A stretch of 8,494 nucleotides of DNA from an uncultured Erysipelotrichaceae bacterium (GCA_902782955.1 CACZPD010000172.1:1-8494), one strand, 5' to 3'. Positions 1 to 5,884 are shown, counted from the first letter of the stretch. Numbers and translations are program-made. The notes: generated by a model from the sequence alone, not told the origin.

Positions 1-585
1 GACTGTGTCACCAGCTGTAGCAGCATCCCATGTAGCACCTGCAGCACTCTTCATTTCATGAGAAGCAAGCTCACGAACTTTCAGACCAGCGAGTTCACCG
101 TCTTTTACGTGTGTAGAAGAACCGTCTTTGTTGATTTCGATTGGTGCAGAGTCAATTGCGCCGTCAACTTCAACAGCTGTGCCGAGAGCCTTACGGGCAC
201 CTCTTGTACGGGCAATAGAGTCATTATGTCCGATATCACCGATGCAGAGTACATAACCGATGACACCGTCACCATTACGGTCGATTGTATCCTTGTGAGC
301 TTCGATGTAATTTGCAATCATTTCGCCCTGGAGTTCAGCACCCTGGTTAGCATCGAAACCTACATAGTATGTGTTTTCATTGAATGTTAACGCGTCCATG
401 TCGAGTTCGCCTGTGGAACTGTTGGATGGCTGACGGTTATACCAGATAACCGGTTTTTCGTTGTTGGCAACTGTTGAAGATTCGCCTCCGCCTTCGGAGC
501 CTCCGCCCTGAGCGCCGCTTTCTGAGCATGCTACAAGAGAGAATGCCATTGCGCCGGCGAGTGCAAGTGAAAAAATCTTTTTCAT
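1..585 (-). CDS. MglB-like galactose-binding lipoprotein of an ABC sugar transporter (3' end outside window)
   Basis: The 195 visible residues start at ATG 585, behind a GGGAGG ribosome binding site (593-598) with 7-nt spacing. Residues 1-20 are a lipoprotein signal ending in LVAC, so Cys20 should be lipidated and the protein anchored outside the membrane. Residues 21-40 are a Gly/Ser/Glu linker. From about residue 41 the sequence follows the galactose/glucose-binding MglB family: VIWYNRQP (46-53), YYVGFD (73-78), an EF-hand-like calcium loop DRNGDG (102-107), and GHND..R with H120, D122 and R126 at the spacing of E. coli H152/D154/R158. W186 fits E. coli W183. It would bind galactose or a related sugar for an Mgl-type importer whose other genes probably lie to the left. 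Oddly, about 80 residues that open the first lobe in E. coli MglB are absent. The family call is firm; the exact sugar is inferred. Confidence 0.85.
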   Translation of the reverse strand, partial: MKKIFSLALAGAMAFSLVACSESGAQGGGSEGGGESSTVANNEKPVIWYNRQPSNSSTGELDMDALTFNENTYYVGFDANQGAELQGEMIANYIEAHKDTIDRNGDGVIGYVLCIGDIGHNDSIARTRGARKALGTAVEVDGAIDSAPIEINKDGSSTHVKDGELAGLKVRELASHEMKSAAGATWDAATAGDTV

Positions 586-641
586 TACTTTTCCTCCCAA
601 ATGTAAAATAACAAAAGATTAAAAGTGGTATACATTGTAGT

Positions 642-651
642 GTTCCGGAAC
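642..651. repeat. 10-bp perfect palindrome in the mglB-like leader
   Basis: GTTCCGGAAC is a perfect palindrome that does not extend outward. It lies between the expected transcription start and the ribosome binding site of the mglB-like gene. It could be half of a local operator for a sugar-responsive regulator, but its size allows chance occurrence. Confidence 0.3.
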
Positions 652-655
652 TAAA

Positions 656-669
656 TGTAATCGCTTACA
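656..669 (-). promoter_or_regulatory. CcpA catabolite-responsive element (cre)
   Basis: On the minus strand this reads TGTAAGCGATTACA, a complete match to the Gram-positive cre consensus TGWAANCGNTNWCA. It begins a few bases downstream of the -10 box at 675-680 and so overlaps the expected transcription start of the mglB-like gene. In that position CcpA bound with HPr-Ser-P would be expected to repress when a preferred sugar is present. The match is seen directly; repression is inferred from the position. Confidence 0.88.
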
Positions 670-674
670 GATAC

Positions 675-704
675 ATTATATAGACGGTTGATTATCCTTT
701 GCAA
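675..704 (-). promoter_or_regulatory. Sigma-A type promoter of the mglB-like gene
   Basis: On the minus strand there is a -35 box TTGCAA (699-704), an 18-bp spacer and a perfect -10 box TATAAT (675-680). Transcription should start near 668, giving an 80-85 nt leader before the ATG at 585. The cre site sits directly on the start region. Confidence 0.8.
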
Positions 705-748
705 GGAAATTAATTCTTCAGGAAATGCGAAACAGATAAAACTGTCTG

Positions 749-772
749 AAAATGATGTTAACACATCATTTT
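749..772. repeat. Inverted repeat upstream of the mglB-like promoter
   Basis: Arms AAAATGATGT (749-758) and ACATCATTTT (763-772) form a perfect 10-bp stem with a 4-base loop. It lies about 45 bp upstream of the -35 box. Its symmetry and A/T-rich ends fit either an activator or repressor operator, or an extra weak bidirectional terminator. The sequence does not decide between these. Confidence 0.5.
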
Positions 773-792
773 GTTTTGAAATATTTTTCATA

Positions 793-826
793 AAGAAAAA
801 AGGACATATTCTGTTTTTCGTCCTTT
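793..826 (-). terminator. Intrinsic terminator ahead of the mglB-like promoter
   Basis: On the minus strand, AAAGGAC (826-820) pairs with GTCCTTT (805-799) across a 14-nt loop, followed by a T-rich run (TTTTTCTT at 800-793). It lies about 95 nt downstream of the stop of the 207-residue gene and upstream of the mglB-like promoter, so it insulates the two units. The stem is short, so efficiency is uncertain. Confidence 0.6.
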
Positions 827-861
827 CTAATATCATTATTCACGATTCATGTTATCAGGGC

Positions 862-910
862 AGAACTGACCTCGGTCAGTTCTCTGGAAAACAGAAGATC
901 TGTTTTCCGG
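862..910. repeat. Two tandem perfect hairpins just after a stop codon
   Basis: Hairpin one has arms AGAACTGAC (862-870) and GTCAGTTCT (875-883) with a CTCG loop. Hairpin two has 12-bp arms 884-895 and 899-910 (one G-T pair) with a 3-base loop. They abut each other and begin 10 nt past the stop codon of the minus-strand gene ending at 921. Neither is followed by a T run on either strand, so a classical terminator is unlikely. A 3'-end stabilising structure or a protein-binding site is possible. AGAAGAT (893-899) can also pair with ATCTTCT (913-919), giving an alternative fold. Confidence 0.55.
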
Positions 911-920
911 ATATCTTCTG

Positions 921-1544
921 CTATATTGTGGTCCTTCCGTTCTTCACGGCTTCAAGAATCCTGTCACCATCCTTGATTTTATTCACATACACAGCTTCCA
1001 TAACTTCTGCGAAATCCGCAAATTCTCTGTCACACTGAAACTGCCTCGGTACTTTCCGGGTAATGAATACAATATCATTCGCCAGCCGGAAAGCCGTATC
1101 CTGATCACTTACTTTCTTTAACCCAAACAGCACCGAACGATATGCCGGACTGTTGCCCGAGAGTTCCAGAAAACGATTGGCAAAGTCATACCACTCATCT
1201 TCAACAATTTCATCTCTGTCAAAACTCGCAAGAAACAGTTCGTTCATATAACCGAACATTTCCTTTTCAATCAGACGTCTGTTAAAAATATTGACAGTTT
1301 CTCTTCCTGTCGCCTTAATCAATGCCCATGCATGGAAAAACTTGTCTCTTTTCTCATCCGGATATTTTCCGAAGCGGCGGTATAGAAGTTCAAGCCTTCT
1401 CTGATCAGCTTTTGAATCCGGGTTCTTTTCCAGGATGGCTTTCAGACATGCTTCTCTCTGACCTGCGCTGCTGATCTCATAATAATGTGCCGGCCAGTCC
1501 TTCAAATAATCCTGACTAACCTCCGTTTTATTCTTCCACAGCAT
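921..1544 (-). CDS. Conserved-type protein of unknown function, 207 residues (possibly DUF6553-like)
   Basis: I do not recognise a function. It is a soluble, charged, mostly alpha-helical-looking protein with no signal peptide or membrane segment. Marked stretches are LLYRRFGKYP (53-62), FFHAWALI (69-76) and the C-terminal EVMEAVYVNKIKDGDRILEA. The helix and W/YRRFGK pattern recalls the DUF6553 family as I remember it; that is unverified. The ATG at 1544 has no clear ribosome binding site. Within the ORF, GGAGG and AGGA precede a TTG codon at 1505 (residue 14), which could be the real start. The gene stands alone, 231 bp downstream of nusG and beyond its terminator, and is followed by tandem hairpins and a terminator. 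The reading frame is real judging by length and normal composition; the function is unknown. Confidence 0.75.
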   Translation of the reverse strand: MLWKNKTEVSQDYLKDWPAHYYEISSAGQREACLKAILEKNPDSKADQRRLELLYRRFGKYPDEKRDKFFHAWALIKATGRETVNIFNRRLIEKEMFGYMNELFLASFDRDEIVEDEWYDFANRFLELSGNSPAYRSVLFGLKKVSDQDTAFRLANDIVFITRKVPRQFQCDREFADFAEVMEAVYVNKIKDGDRILEAVKNGRTTI

Positions 1545-1592
1545 AAATGATTGTTCTGCAGGACTTCAGATACCCTGCTCTCTCCCGTCTTT

Positions 1593-1598
1593 ATTATA
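1593..1598 (-). promoter_or_regulatory. Possible -10 box for the 207-residue gene
   Basis: TATAAT is present on the minus strand about 50 bp upstream of the ATG at 1544, after the nusG terminator. No good -35 box is found at 16-18 bp; a TTGAAA lies only 14 bp away. It is a candidate because the gene needs its own promoter, but it is weakly supported. Confidence 0.35.
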
Positions 1599-1727
1599 AT
1601 CGAATGTCTTCATTTCAAAAAGACACCTCAGTTTTCCGGCTTGTATATGACCCGGGTTTTTAATGAATACGATTTTTCCGTCACACCGTCTGATAAGCCT
1701 TTGCACCTTTTTGTTGTGCAAACACAC

Positions 1728-1769
1728 ATAAAAAACGGCGTTGTTTCCATTGGGATTCCCGCCGTTTCT
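1728..1769 (-). terminator. Intrinsic terminator of the rpmG-secE-nusG unit
   Basis: On the minus strand AAACGGCG (1767-1760) pairs with CGCCGTTT (1740-1733), and the stem runs into a T tract at 1736-1731. It starts 9 nt after the nusG stop codon. It means nusG is not co-transcribed with what follows. A small further hairpin, TTTGCAC/GTGCAAA (1700-1706 and 1716-1722), lies just beyond it. Confidence 0.85.
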
Positions 1770-1775
1770 GAATGC

Positions 1776-2351
1776 TTATTTGTCTTCTACTTTCTGCAGA
1801 TCGTTGTAGCTGATATCTGTCGGTGTTTCACGGCCGAACAGCATTGTAAGAACATTTGCGACCTGTGTCTGGTCGTTCATTTCGCTGACAGTTCCTTCCA
1901 TGCCGCTGAACGGTCCGGTAAGGATCCTGACAGTATCGCCTACCTTGAAGTCGACTACGACGTTCTTCTCGCTCTGGCCCATACGTCTGAGAATGGATTC
2001 CATTTCATCCGGGGAGACAGGGAACGGTTTTGCGCCGCCGCCGGAAGATCCGATAAATCCGGTTACGCCCGGTGTATTACGGACGACATACCATGCCTCA
2101 TCAGTCATCTTCATTTCAACGAATACATAACCCGGGAAGATGTTCTTCATCTTCTCGACCTGCTTGCCGTTCTTGATCTCGATCTCCGGTTCTTCCGCCA
2201 CGATGATCCGGAACAGCTGTTCCTGGATACCCATGGTTTCCAGACGTTTTTCGAGATTGTCCTTTACACGGTTTTCATGTCCGGAATATGTGTTGACCAC
2301 ATACCAGCGCTTTTCATTTTCATCATCGATTTTTACTTTGTTTTCCGCCAT
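1776..2351 (-). CDS. nusG: Transcription termination/antitermination factor NusG
   Basis: NusG binds the clamp of RNA polymerase and modulates elongation, pausing and Rho-dependent termination; it can also link to ribosomes. The 191 residues show the NGN domain (about 15-120) with RWYVVNTYSGHE (15-26), IFPGYVFVEM (71-80) and VRNTPGVTGFIGS (90-102). A C-terminal KOW domain (about 136-190) follows, with FKVGDTVRILTGPFSGMEG (135-153). The length is usual for Bacillota. The start follows the secE stop by a single base and has only a weak AGG upstream, so translation is probably coupled to secE. It is followed by a terminator and then an unrelated gene, not by rplK-rplA as in many Bacillota. Confidence 0.97.
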   Translation of the reverse strand: MAENKVKIDDENEKRWYVVNTYSGHENRVKDNLEKRLETMGIQEQLFRIIVAEEPEIEIKNGKQVEKMKNIFPGYVFVEMKMTDEAWYVVRNTPGVTGFIGSSGGGAKPFPVSPDEMESILRRMGQSEKNVVVDFKVGDTVRILTGPFSGMEGTVSEMNDQTQVANVLTMLFGRETPTDISYNDLQKVEDK

Positions 2352-2352
2352 A

Positions 2353-2559
2353 TTACATACCTATACCCAATACTTTCAGCAGATATGTGACCAGGAAATC
2401 ACATAATACGAAGAACAGTGCAAAGAAGCCCGTGAAGATCAGAACTTCCGCAGTTCTGTCAAGAATGCCGGGGTTGGCAGCGCCGTTGCTCTTCCACTGC
2501 GGCCAGCGGACACGCTTCGCTTCTTTTTTAATACCGCTTAAACTGAACCATTTATCCAT
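2353..2559 (-). CDS. secE: Preprotein translocase subunit SecE
   Basis: SecE is the small membrane subunit that clamps the SecY channel in the SecYEG translocon. The 68 residues match the short Gram-positive form. An amphipathic cytoplasmic segment carries IKKEAKRVRWPQW (10-22), the family hallmark, and one transmembrane helix spans about 39-64. An AGGAGG site (2568-2573) overlaps the stop codon of rpmG and sits 8 nt before the ATG, so the two genes are tightly joined. The stop is one base from the nusG start. This is the conserved rpmG-secE-nusG order. Confidence 0.96.
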   Translation of the reverse strand: MDKWFSLSGIKKEAKRVRWPQWKSNGAANPGILDRTAEVLIFTGFFALFFVLCDFLVTYLLKVLGIGM

Positions 2560-2571
2560 AGAGACAGCCTC

Positions 2572-2727
2572 CTATTTCGTTTCCTTATGCAGTGTTTTCC
2601 TTCCACAGCGCGGACAGTATTTCATCAGTTCCAGACGCTTGTTTGCCTTGCTTTTTGAACGATGCGTCGCATAATTCCGGGACAAACATACCGTACACGC
2701 CAGGATGATCTTATCGTCTTTAGCCAT
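2572..2727 (-). CDS. rpmG: 50S ribosomal protein bL33
   Basis: This 51-residue gene encodes bL33 of the large ribosomal subunit near the E site. It begins [20 protein letters not shown]. It carries two CxxC pairs (CTVC at 11-14 and CPRC at 38-41), so it is the zinc-binding C+ type. The remaining sequence is basic, and the length is normal. An AAAGGAG site (2736-2742) lies 8 nt before the ATG at 2727. It is first in the rpmG-secE-nusG unit, downstream of its own promoter. Many Bacillota carry a second, Cys-less paralogue used under zinc limitation; none is visible here. Confidence 0.95.
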   Translation of the reverse strand: MAKDDKIILACTVCLSRNYATHRSKSKANKRLELMKYCPRCGRKTLHKETK

Positions 2728-2754
2728 GACAAAAACTCCTTTAAATGCTTAACT

Positions 2755-2784
2755 ACTTTAGCATAGTTCATATCCGGCAGTCAA
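2755..2784 (-). promoter_or_regulatory. Promoter of rpmG-secE-nusG
   Basis: On the minus strand there is a -35 box TTGACT (2779-2784), an 18-bp spacer and a -10 box TAAAGT (2755-2760) preceded by TGC, an extended -10 motif. It lies in the gap between the sigma-factor gene and rpmG and leaves a short leader before the ATG at 2727. No terminator is visible between the sigma gene and this promoter, so read-through from cysS-mrnC-rlmB is also possible. Confidence 0.7.
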
Positions 2785-2797
2785 TGAATGATTTCTG

Positions 2798-3415
2798 CTA
2801 TTTTTTCGGGTTGTATATCCCGATCTCTTCCTTGATCCGGTGCTTCAGACCGGAGAGGCGGCTGGAGAAAGACTTGTCCGTGCAGCCGAGTTTCTTTGCG
2901 CATTCCTTCCGGTCACCGTCGTTCATCCACGTTTCCAGGATCATGCGTTCATCCTTATTCAGCCTGCCGATGTAGGCATTCAGTTTCTCCAGGGCAAGGA
3001 TGTAGTAAATCTTGTATTCCGGGTCTTCCATATTCCGGATCTTCGTGATGTATTCGATCCGGTCTTTCTCCAGAGTGCCGATATTCTCTTCCAGCGAACA
3101 TGTCTTATGGAACTGGACAGCGGTCTTGCGGGAATAGGAACGCATGACGCTCCAGATCCTTCGCTTGACCACCATGTTGGCATATGTCCTGAACGTGCAG
3201 TTCCTGTCCTCCCGGTATCCGTTCACCGCCTGGTATAAAGCGATCCTGGCTTCCTGGTCGAGATCTTCATGATAAACCTCCAGCAGCGAATACTGGCTGA
3301 TGACCGTCCTGACAAAGACGACCAGGTCATTTTCAAGTGCAGAAAAAAGAGCCTGCAGGGAATAGCTGTCTCCCTGCCGACTCATATATAAAAGCTCATA
3401 CATATTTTCTGACAT
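2798..3415 (-). CDS. Sigma-70 family factor in the sigH position
   Basis: This is a two-domain sigma factor that would direct RNA polymerase to a set of promoters. Region 2 (about 48-98) has DLDQEARIALYQAVNGYRED (51-70), then FRTYAN (75-80) and RRIWSVMRSYSRK (85-97), which line up with B. subtilis SigH (DIVQEGMIGLYKS and onward). Region 4 (about 148-198) has LNKDERMILETWM (152-164), then a helix-turn-helix around CAKKLGCTDKSFSSRLSGLK (172-191). The 205 residues compare with about 218 for SigH. The start has a GAAGGAAGG site (3422-3430) at 6 nt, 17 nt after rlmB. Gene order supports descent from sigH, but region 4.2 is divergent, so I withhold the symbol. The target regulon is unknown. Confidence 0.85.
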   Translation of the reverse strand: MSENMYELLYMSRQGDSYSLQALFSALENDLVVFVRTVISQYSLLEVYHEDLDQEARIALYQAVNGYREDRNCTFRTYANMVVKRRIWSVMRSYSRKTAVQFHKTCSLEENIGTLEKDRIEYITKIRNMEDPEYKIYYILALEKLNAYIGRLNKDERMILETWMNDGDRKECAKKLGCTDKSFSSRLSGLKHRIKEEIGIYNPKK

Positions 3416-3432
3416 ACCGTACCTTCCTTCTT

Positions 3433-4149
3433 TTACAGAGGGAAGTGTTTGCTGTAGATCTCATACATCAGGATGCCGGCACTGACCGAAGCGTTCAGCG
3501 ATGTGATCTTTCCCTGCATCGGCAGGGAGACCACGAAGTCGCATTTCTCCCGGATCAGTCTGGAGATCCCCTTTCCTTCGTTGCCGATCACCAGGACCGT
3601 GTCCATGGCGTAATCCAGGGATCTGTAATCCTGCCCGTCCATATCCGCACCGACGATCCACCAGCCGTTTTCCTGCAATTTCTCGATCGTTCTGCTGAGA
3701 TTGGTTACCGCTGCGCATTTGACGGTATTGATGGCTCCGGCAGAAACTTTCGCCACCGCCGGCGTGAGACCGACCGCATGTGTCTTTTTGAAGATCACAC
3801 CGGTAGCCCCGACCGCGTCTGCTGTCCGCAGGATCGCGCCGAGGTTATGCGGATCCTCCAGTTCATCCAGCAGGATGATCAGGCCCTTGCCGTCTTCCTT
3901 TTTGTTCCGCATCAGCTCATCCAGCGTACAGGTCGGATAGTCATCCACCTCCGCTGCGATTCCCTGGTGGTTCGGTGTTTTGGTGATCCGGTTCAGCTGT
4001 GCGCGCGGCACCCGCTCGATGGGTGCTTTGGTATGCTTCAGAAGTTTCTCGATCTCAGGATCATTTACCGCTACGTAGATCTTCCTGACCGGGCTGCCGT
4101 CCTTCAGTATCTGTTTTACAACATTCTTCCCGTACATCAATTGTGCCAT
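3433..4149 (-). CDS. rlmB: 23S rRNA 2'-O-methyltransferase, SpoU/TrmH family (RlmB type)
   Basis: A SPOUT-class enzyme that transfers a methyl group from S-adenosylmethionine to a ribose 2'-OH, most likely on 23S rRNA (G2251 in E. coli numbering). The 238 residues have an N-terminal substrate-binding domain beginning MYGKNVV. The knotted catalytic domain carries DPHNLGAILRTADAVGA (99-115, with N102 and R108), VIGNEGKGISRLI (187-199) and SLPMQGKITSLNASVSAG (208-225). I chose ATG 4149 because AGGAGG (4156-4161) lies 6 nt upstream. A longer open frame to 4242 adds 31 residues without family similarity. The start lies inside mrnC, an 89-nt overlap. In Bacillus this is the yacO gene of the cysS cluster. 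Confidence 0.93.
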   Translation of the reverse strand: MAQLMYGKNVVKQILKDGSPVRKIYVAVNDPEIEKLLKHTKAPIERVPRAQLNRITKTPNHQGIAAEVDDYPTCTLDELMRNKKEDGKGLIILLDELEDPHNLGAILRTADAVGATGVIFKKTHAVGLTPAVAKVSAGAINTVKCAAVTNLSRTIEKLQENGWWIVGADMDGQDYRSLDYAMDTVLVIGNEGKGISRLIREKCDFVVSLPMQGKITSLNASVSAGILMYEIYSKHFPL

Positions 4150-4534
4150 CTTCTGCCTCCTGAATATTCCTGACCTTGTGCCAGATCTCACCAATTCTTT
4201 CCTGTTTTTCTTCCAGATACAGACCGCCCAGAATGGCTTCAAATCCGGTGGAAATGCGGTAAACCTGCGCTGATGTATGACCGGGCAGATTCCCGCTGTT
4301 TGTGTTCCTTCCCCGGCGGAACCATTCCTCTTCCTGTTCCGTGAAAAAGCCTTCTGCGTGCAGGATATTGTAATACCTGCACTGCGCTTTCGCGTTTACA
4401 TAGGCAATGGAATCCTTCTGCAGCGTTTTTCCCTTGTTTTTCCCGTTTTCAACAAGGTCTGCCCTGACTGCGAGTGACCAGACAGCATCACCGAGAAATG
4501 CCAGTGTCCTGCCGGAACAGTCATTCGGATTCAT
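4061..4534 (-). CDS. mrnC: Mini-ribonuclease III, 23S rRNA maturation
   Basis: Mini-III is a dimeric RNase III-fold nuclease without a dsRNA-binding domain; in Bacillus it trims the ends of 23S rRNA precursors. The 157 residues show LAFLGDAVWSLAVR (11-24), then VNAKAQ (46-51), FRRGRNTNSG (72-81) and the second catalytic patch YRISTGFEAILGGLYL (92-107). D16 and E99 fit the catalytic pair, with the same 83-residue separation as D23/E106 in B. subtilis. The start overlaps the cysS stop as TAATG, so translation is coupled. The fold should end near residue 120. The last 29 residues, including ECC, are read through the start of rlmB in another frame and look non-conserved. Confidence 0.93.
   Translation of the reverse strand: MNPNDCSGRTLAFLGDAVWSLAVRADLVENGKNKGKTLQKDSIAYVNAKAQCRYYNILHAEGFFTEQEEEWFRRGRNTNSGNLPGHTSAQVYRISTGFEAILGGLYLEEKQERIGEIWHKVRNIQEAEDGTIDVREECCKTDTEGRQPGQEDLRSGK
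4156..4161 (-). promoter_or_regulatory. Ribosome binding site of rlmB, inside mrnC
   Basis: AGGAGG on the minus strand, 6 nt before ATG 4149, fixes the rlmB start and rules out the upstream ATG at 4242. It is embedded in the coding sequence of mrnC. Confidence 0.85.
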
Positions 4535-5868
4535 TACGCCAGCCCTTTCTCCATGAGCTTTGCCCGGAAGATATCAGCCTTCGCGAAATCCTTTTCTTTT
4601 TTGGCCGCATTCCATTCACGGAACAGTTCCCTGTCTTCCTCACTGAGCACAACTTTTTCCACAGTGATTCCGAGAACATTCAACATTTTCTCCACACTGT
4701 TCCTGTAAAGACCTGCCTGCGCGAAATCGATCTCCCTCTGGCGGAGTGCCGTATTCAGCTTCTTGACGGTATCGAAAATGACTGCGTAGGCATTCGGCGT
4801 ATTCAGATCATCATCCAGGCAGTCGAGGAACGCGCGGTAGGAATCTGCGTCATATGCCGTACCGGTATCCGCATCCGCGAGGGATGCCTTGATATCGGTC
4901 TGACGGAGCGGGTTGAGTACTCTTTCCAGTTCTTTCCTTGCGGTTTCGATCGTCTCGTCGGAGAAGTTCAGTTCTTTTCTGTAATGGACAGAACTCATCA
5001 GCCATCGGGTCAGATTCGTTCCCAGCTTTTCGGTAATATCTTTTGCCCACAGAACATTGCCGAGGGATTTGGACATCTTTTCCCCGTCGATGTTGACCAT
5101 GGCGTTATGGATCCAGAAGTTGGCCAGACTGTTGCCGTGCAGGGCTTCCTGCTGGGCAGCTTCATTTTCATGATGCGGGAAACGGAGGTCCATACCGCCG
5201 CCGTGGATATCGATCAGCGGTCCCATATTGTTGTTGATCATAACAACGCATTCTGTATGCCATCCGGGTCTTCCTTCGCCCCACGGGCTGTTCCATTTGA
5301 TCCCGTATTCCGTCTTCTTCCATAAAGCAAAGTCATACGGATTCTTCTTCTGTGTATTGGTTTCAATCCTGGCGCCGGCTTCCAGGGCATCCAGTTTCTG
5401 ATGGGAGATCTCCCCGTATGTCGGCACGCTGTCAACGGAGAAATATACATCCCCGTCCACTTCATAGGCATGTCCGCTCTTTACAAGGTCATCGATGAAG
5501 GCGATGATCTGGTCCATCGTCTCCGTGACTCTCGGTGTAATATCCGGAATCTCCGTATTCAGCTGTTTGCGGACATCCGTATATGCCTTGATATATCGTT
5601 CGGCAATGACGCCTTCTGTTGTATTTTCTTCCCTTGCCTTATTGATGATCTTGTCATCCACATCGGTGAAGTTGGATACATAGAGAACTTCATATCCCTC
5701 TGCTTCGAACAGACGCTTCAGGACGTCGAAGACCACCATCGGCCTGGCATTGCCGATATGCGCATGATTGTAGACCGTCGGTCCGCAGACATACATCTTG
5801 ACCTTTCCTTCCTCGATGGGTCTGAATTCTTCTGTCTGTAATGTCTTTGTATTATATAAGCGGATCAT
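4534..5868 (-). CDS. cysS: Cysteinyl-tRNA synthetase
   Basis: A class I aminoacyl-tRNA synthetase that activates cysteine with ATP and loads it on tRNA-Cys. The 444 residues contain the HIGH-type motif HIGN (37-40), the KMSKS loop (264-268), and the zinc/cysteine-binding set C28, C207, H232 and E236, matching E. coli C28/C209/H234/E238. GWHTECVVM (202-210) and PHHENEAAQ (231-239) are intact. ATG 5868 is chosen because AGGAGG (5874-5879) is 5 nt upstream and the family begins here; an in-frame ATG at 5928 lies in the T-box leader. The C-terminus stops at KLMEKGLA, roughly 15-20 residues shorter than usual, lacking the common LEDT..GT.W end. It is first in the unit with mrnC and rlmB, controlled by the T-box. 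Confidence 0.97.
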   Translation of the reverse strand: MIRLYNTKTLQTEEFRPIEEGKVKMYVCGPTVYNHAHIGNARPMVVFDVLKRLFEAEGYEVLYVSNFTDVDDKIINKAREENTTEGVIAERYIKAYTDVRKQLNTEIPDITPRVTETMDQIIAFIDDLVKSGHAYEVDGDVYFSVDSVPTYGEISHQKLDALEAGARIETNTQKKNPYDFALWKKTEYGIKWNSPWGEGRPGWHTECVVMINNNMGPLIDIHGGGMDLRFPHHENEAAQQEALHGNSLANFWIHNAMVNIDGEKMSKSLGNVLWAKDITEKLGTNLTRWLMSSVHYRKELNFSDETIETARKELERVLNPLRQTDIKASLADADTGTAYDADSYRAFLDCLDDDLNTPNAYAVIFDTVKKLNTALRQREIDFAQAGLYRNSVEKMLNVLGITVEKVVLSEEDRELFREWNAAKKEKDFAKADIFRAKLMEKGLA

Positions 5869-5884
5869 ACCTACCTCCTTCTTC

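Noticed and set aside
58..390. 110-residue plus-strand open frame
   Set aside because: It is antisense to the mglB-like gene, which has a signal peptide, family motifs, promoter and ribosome binding site.
485..508. Short GCCTCCGCC repeat
   Set aside because: It encodes the Gly-rich linker of the lipoprotein; the repetition is explained by codon use, not by a separate DNA element.
651..836. 61-residue minus-strand open frame before the mglB-like gene
   Set aside because: It covers the terminator, promoter and cre site, has no ribosome binding site and its sequence resembles no protein I know.
1551..2390. 279-residue plus-strand open frame
   Set aside because: It is the antisense shadow of nusG and of the nusG terminator region; it has no recognisable domain.
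3337..4173. 278-residue plus-strand open frame
   Set aside because: It is antisense to rlmB and the sigma-factor gene, and its His/Asp/Arg-rich composition is typical of a shadow frame.
4150..4242. 31-residue N-terminal extension of rlmB
   Set aside because: The AGGAGG site is next to ATG 4149, the family begins there, and the extension lies wholly within mrnC in another frame.
4474..5325. 283-residue plus-strand open frame
   Set aside because: It is antisense to cysS, which has complete catalytic motifs; the frame has no domain.
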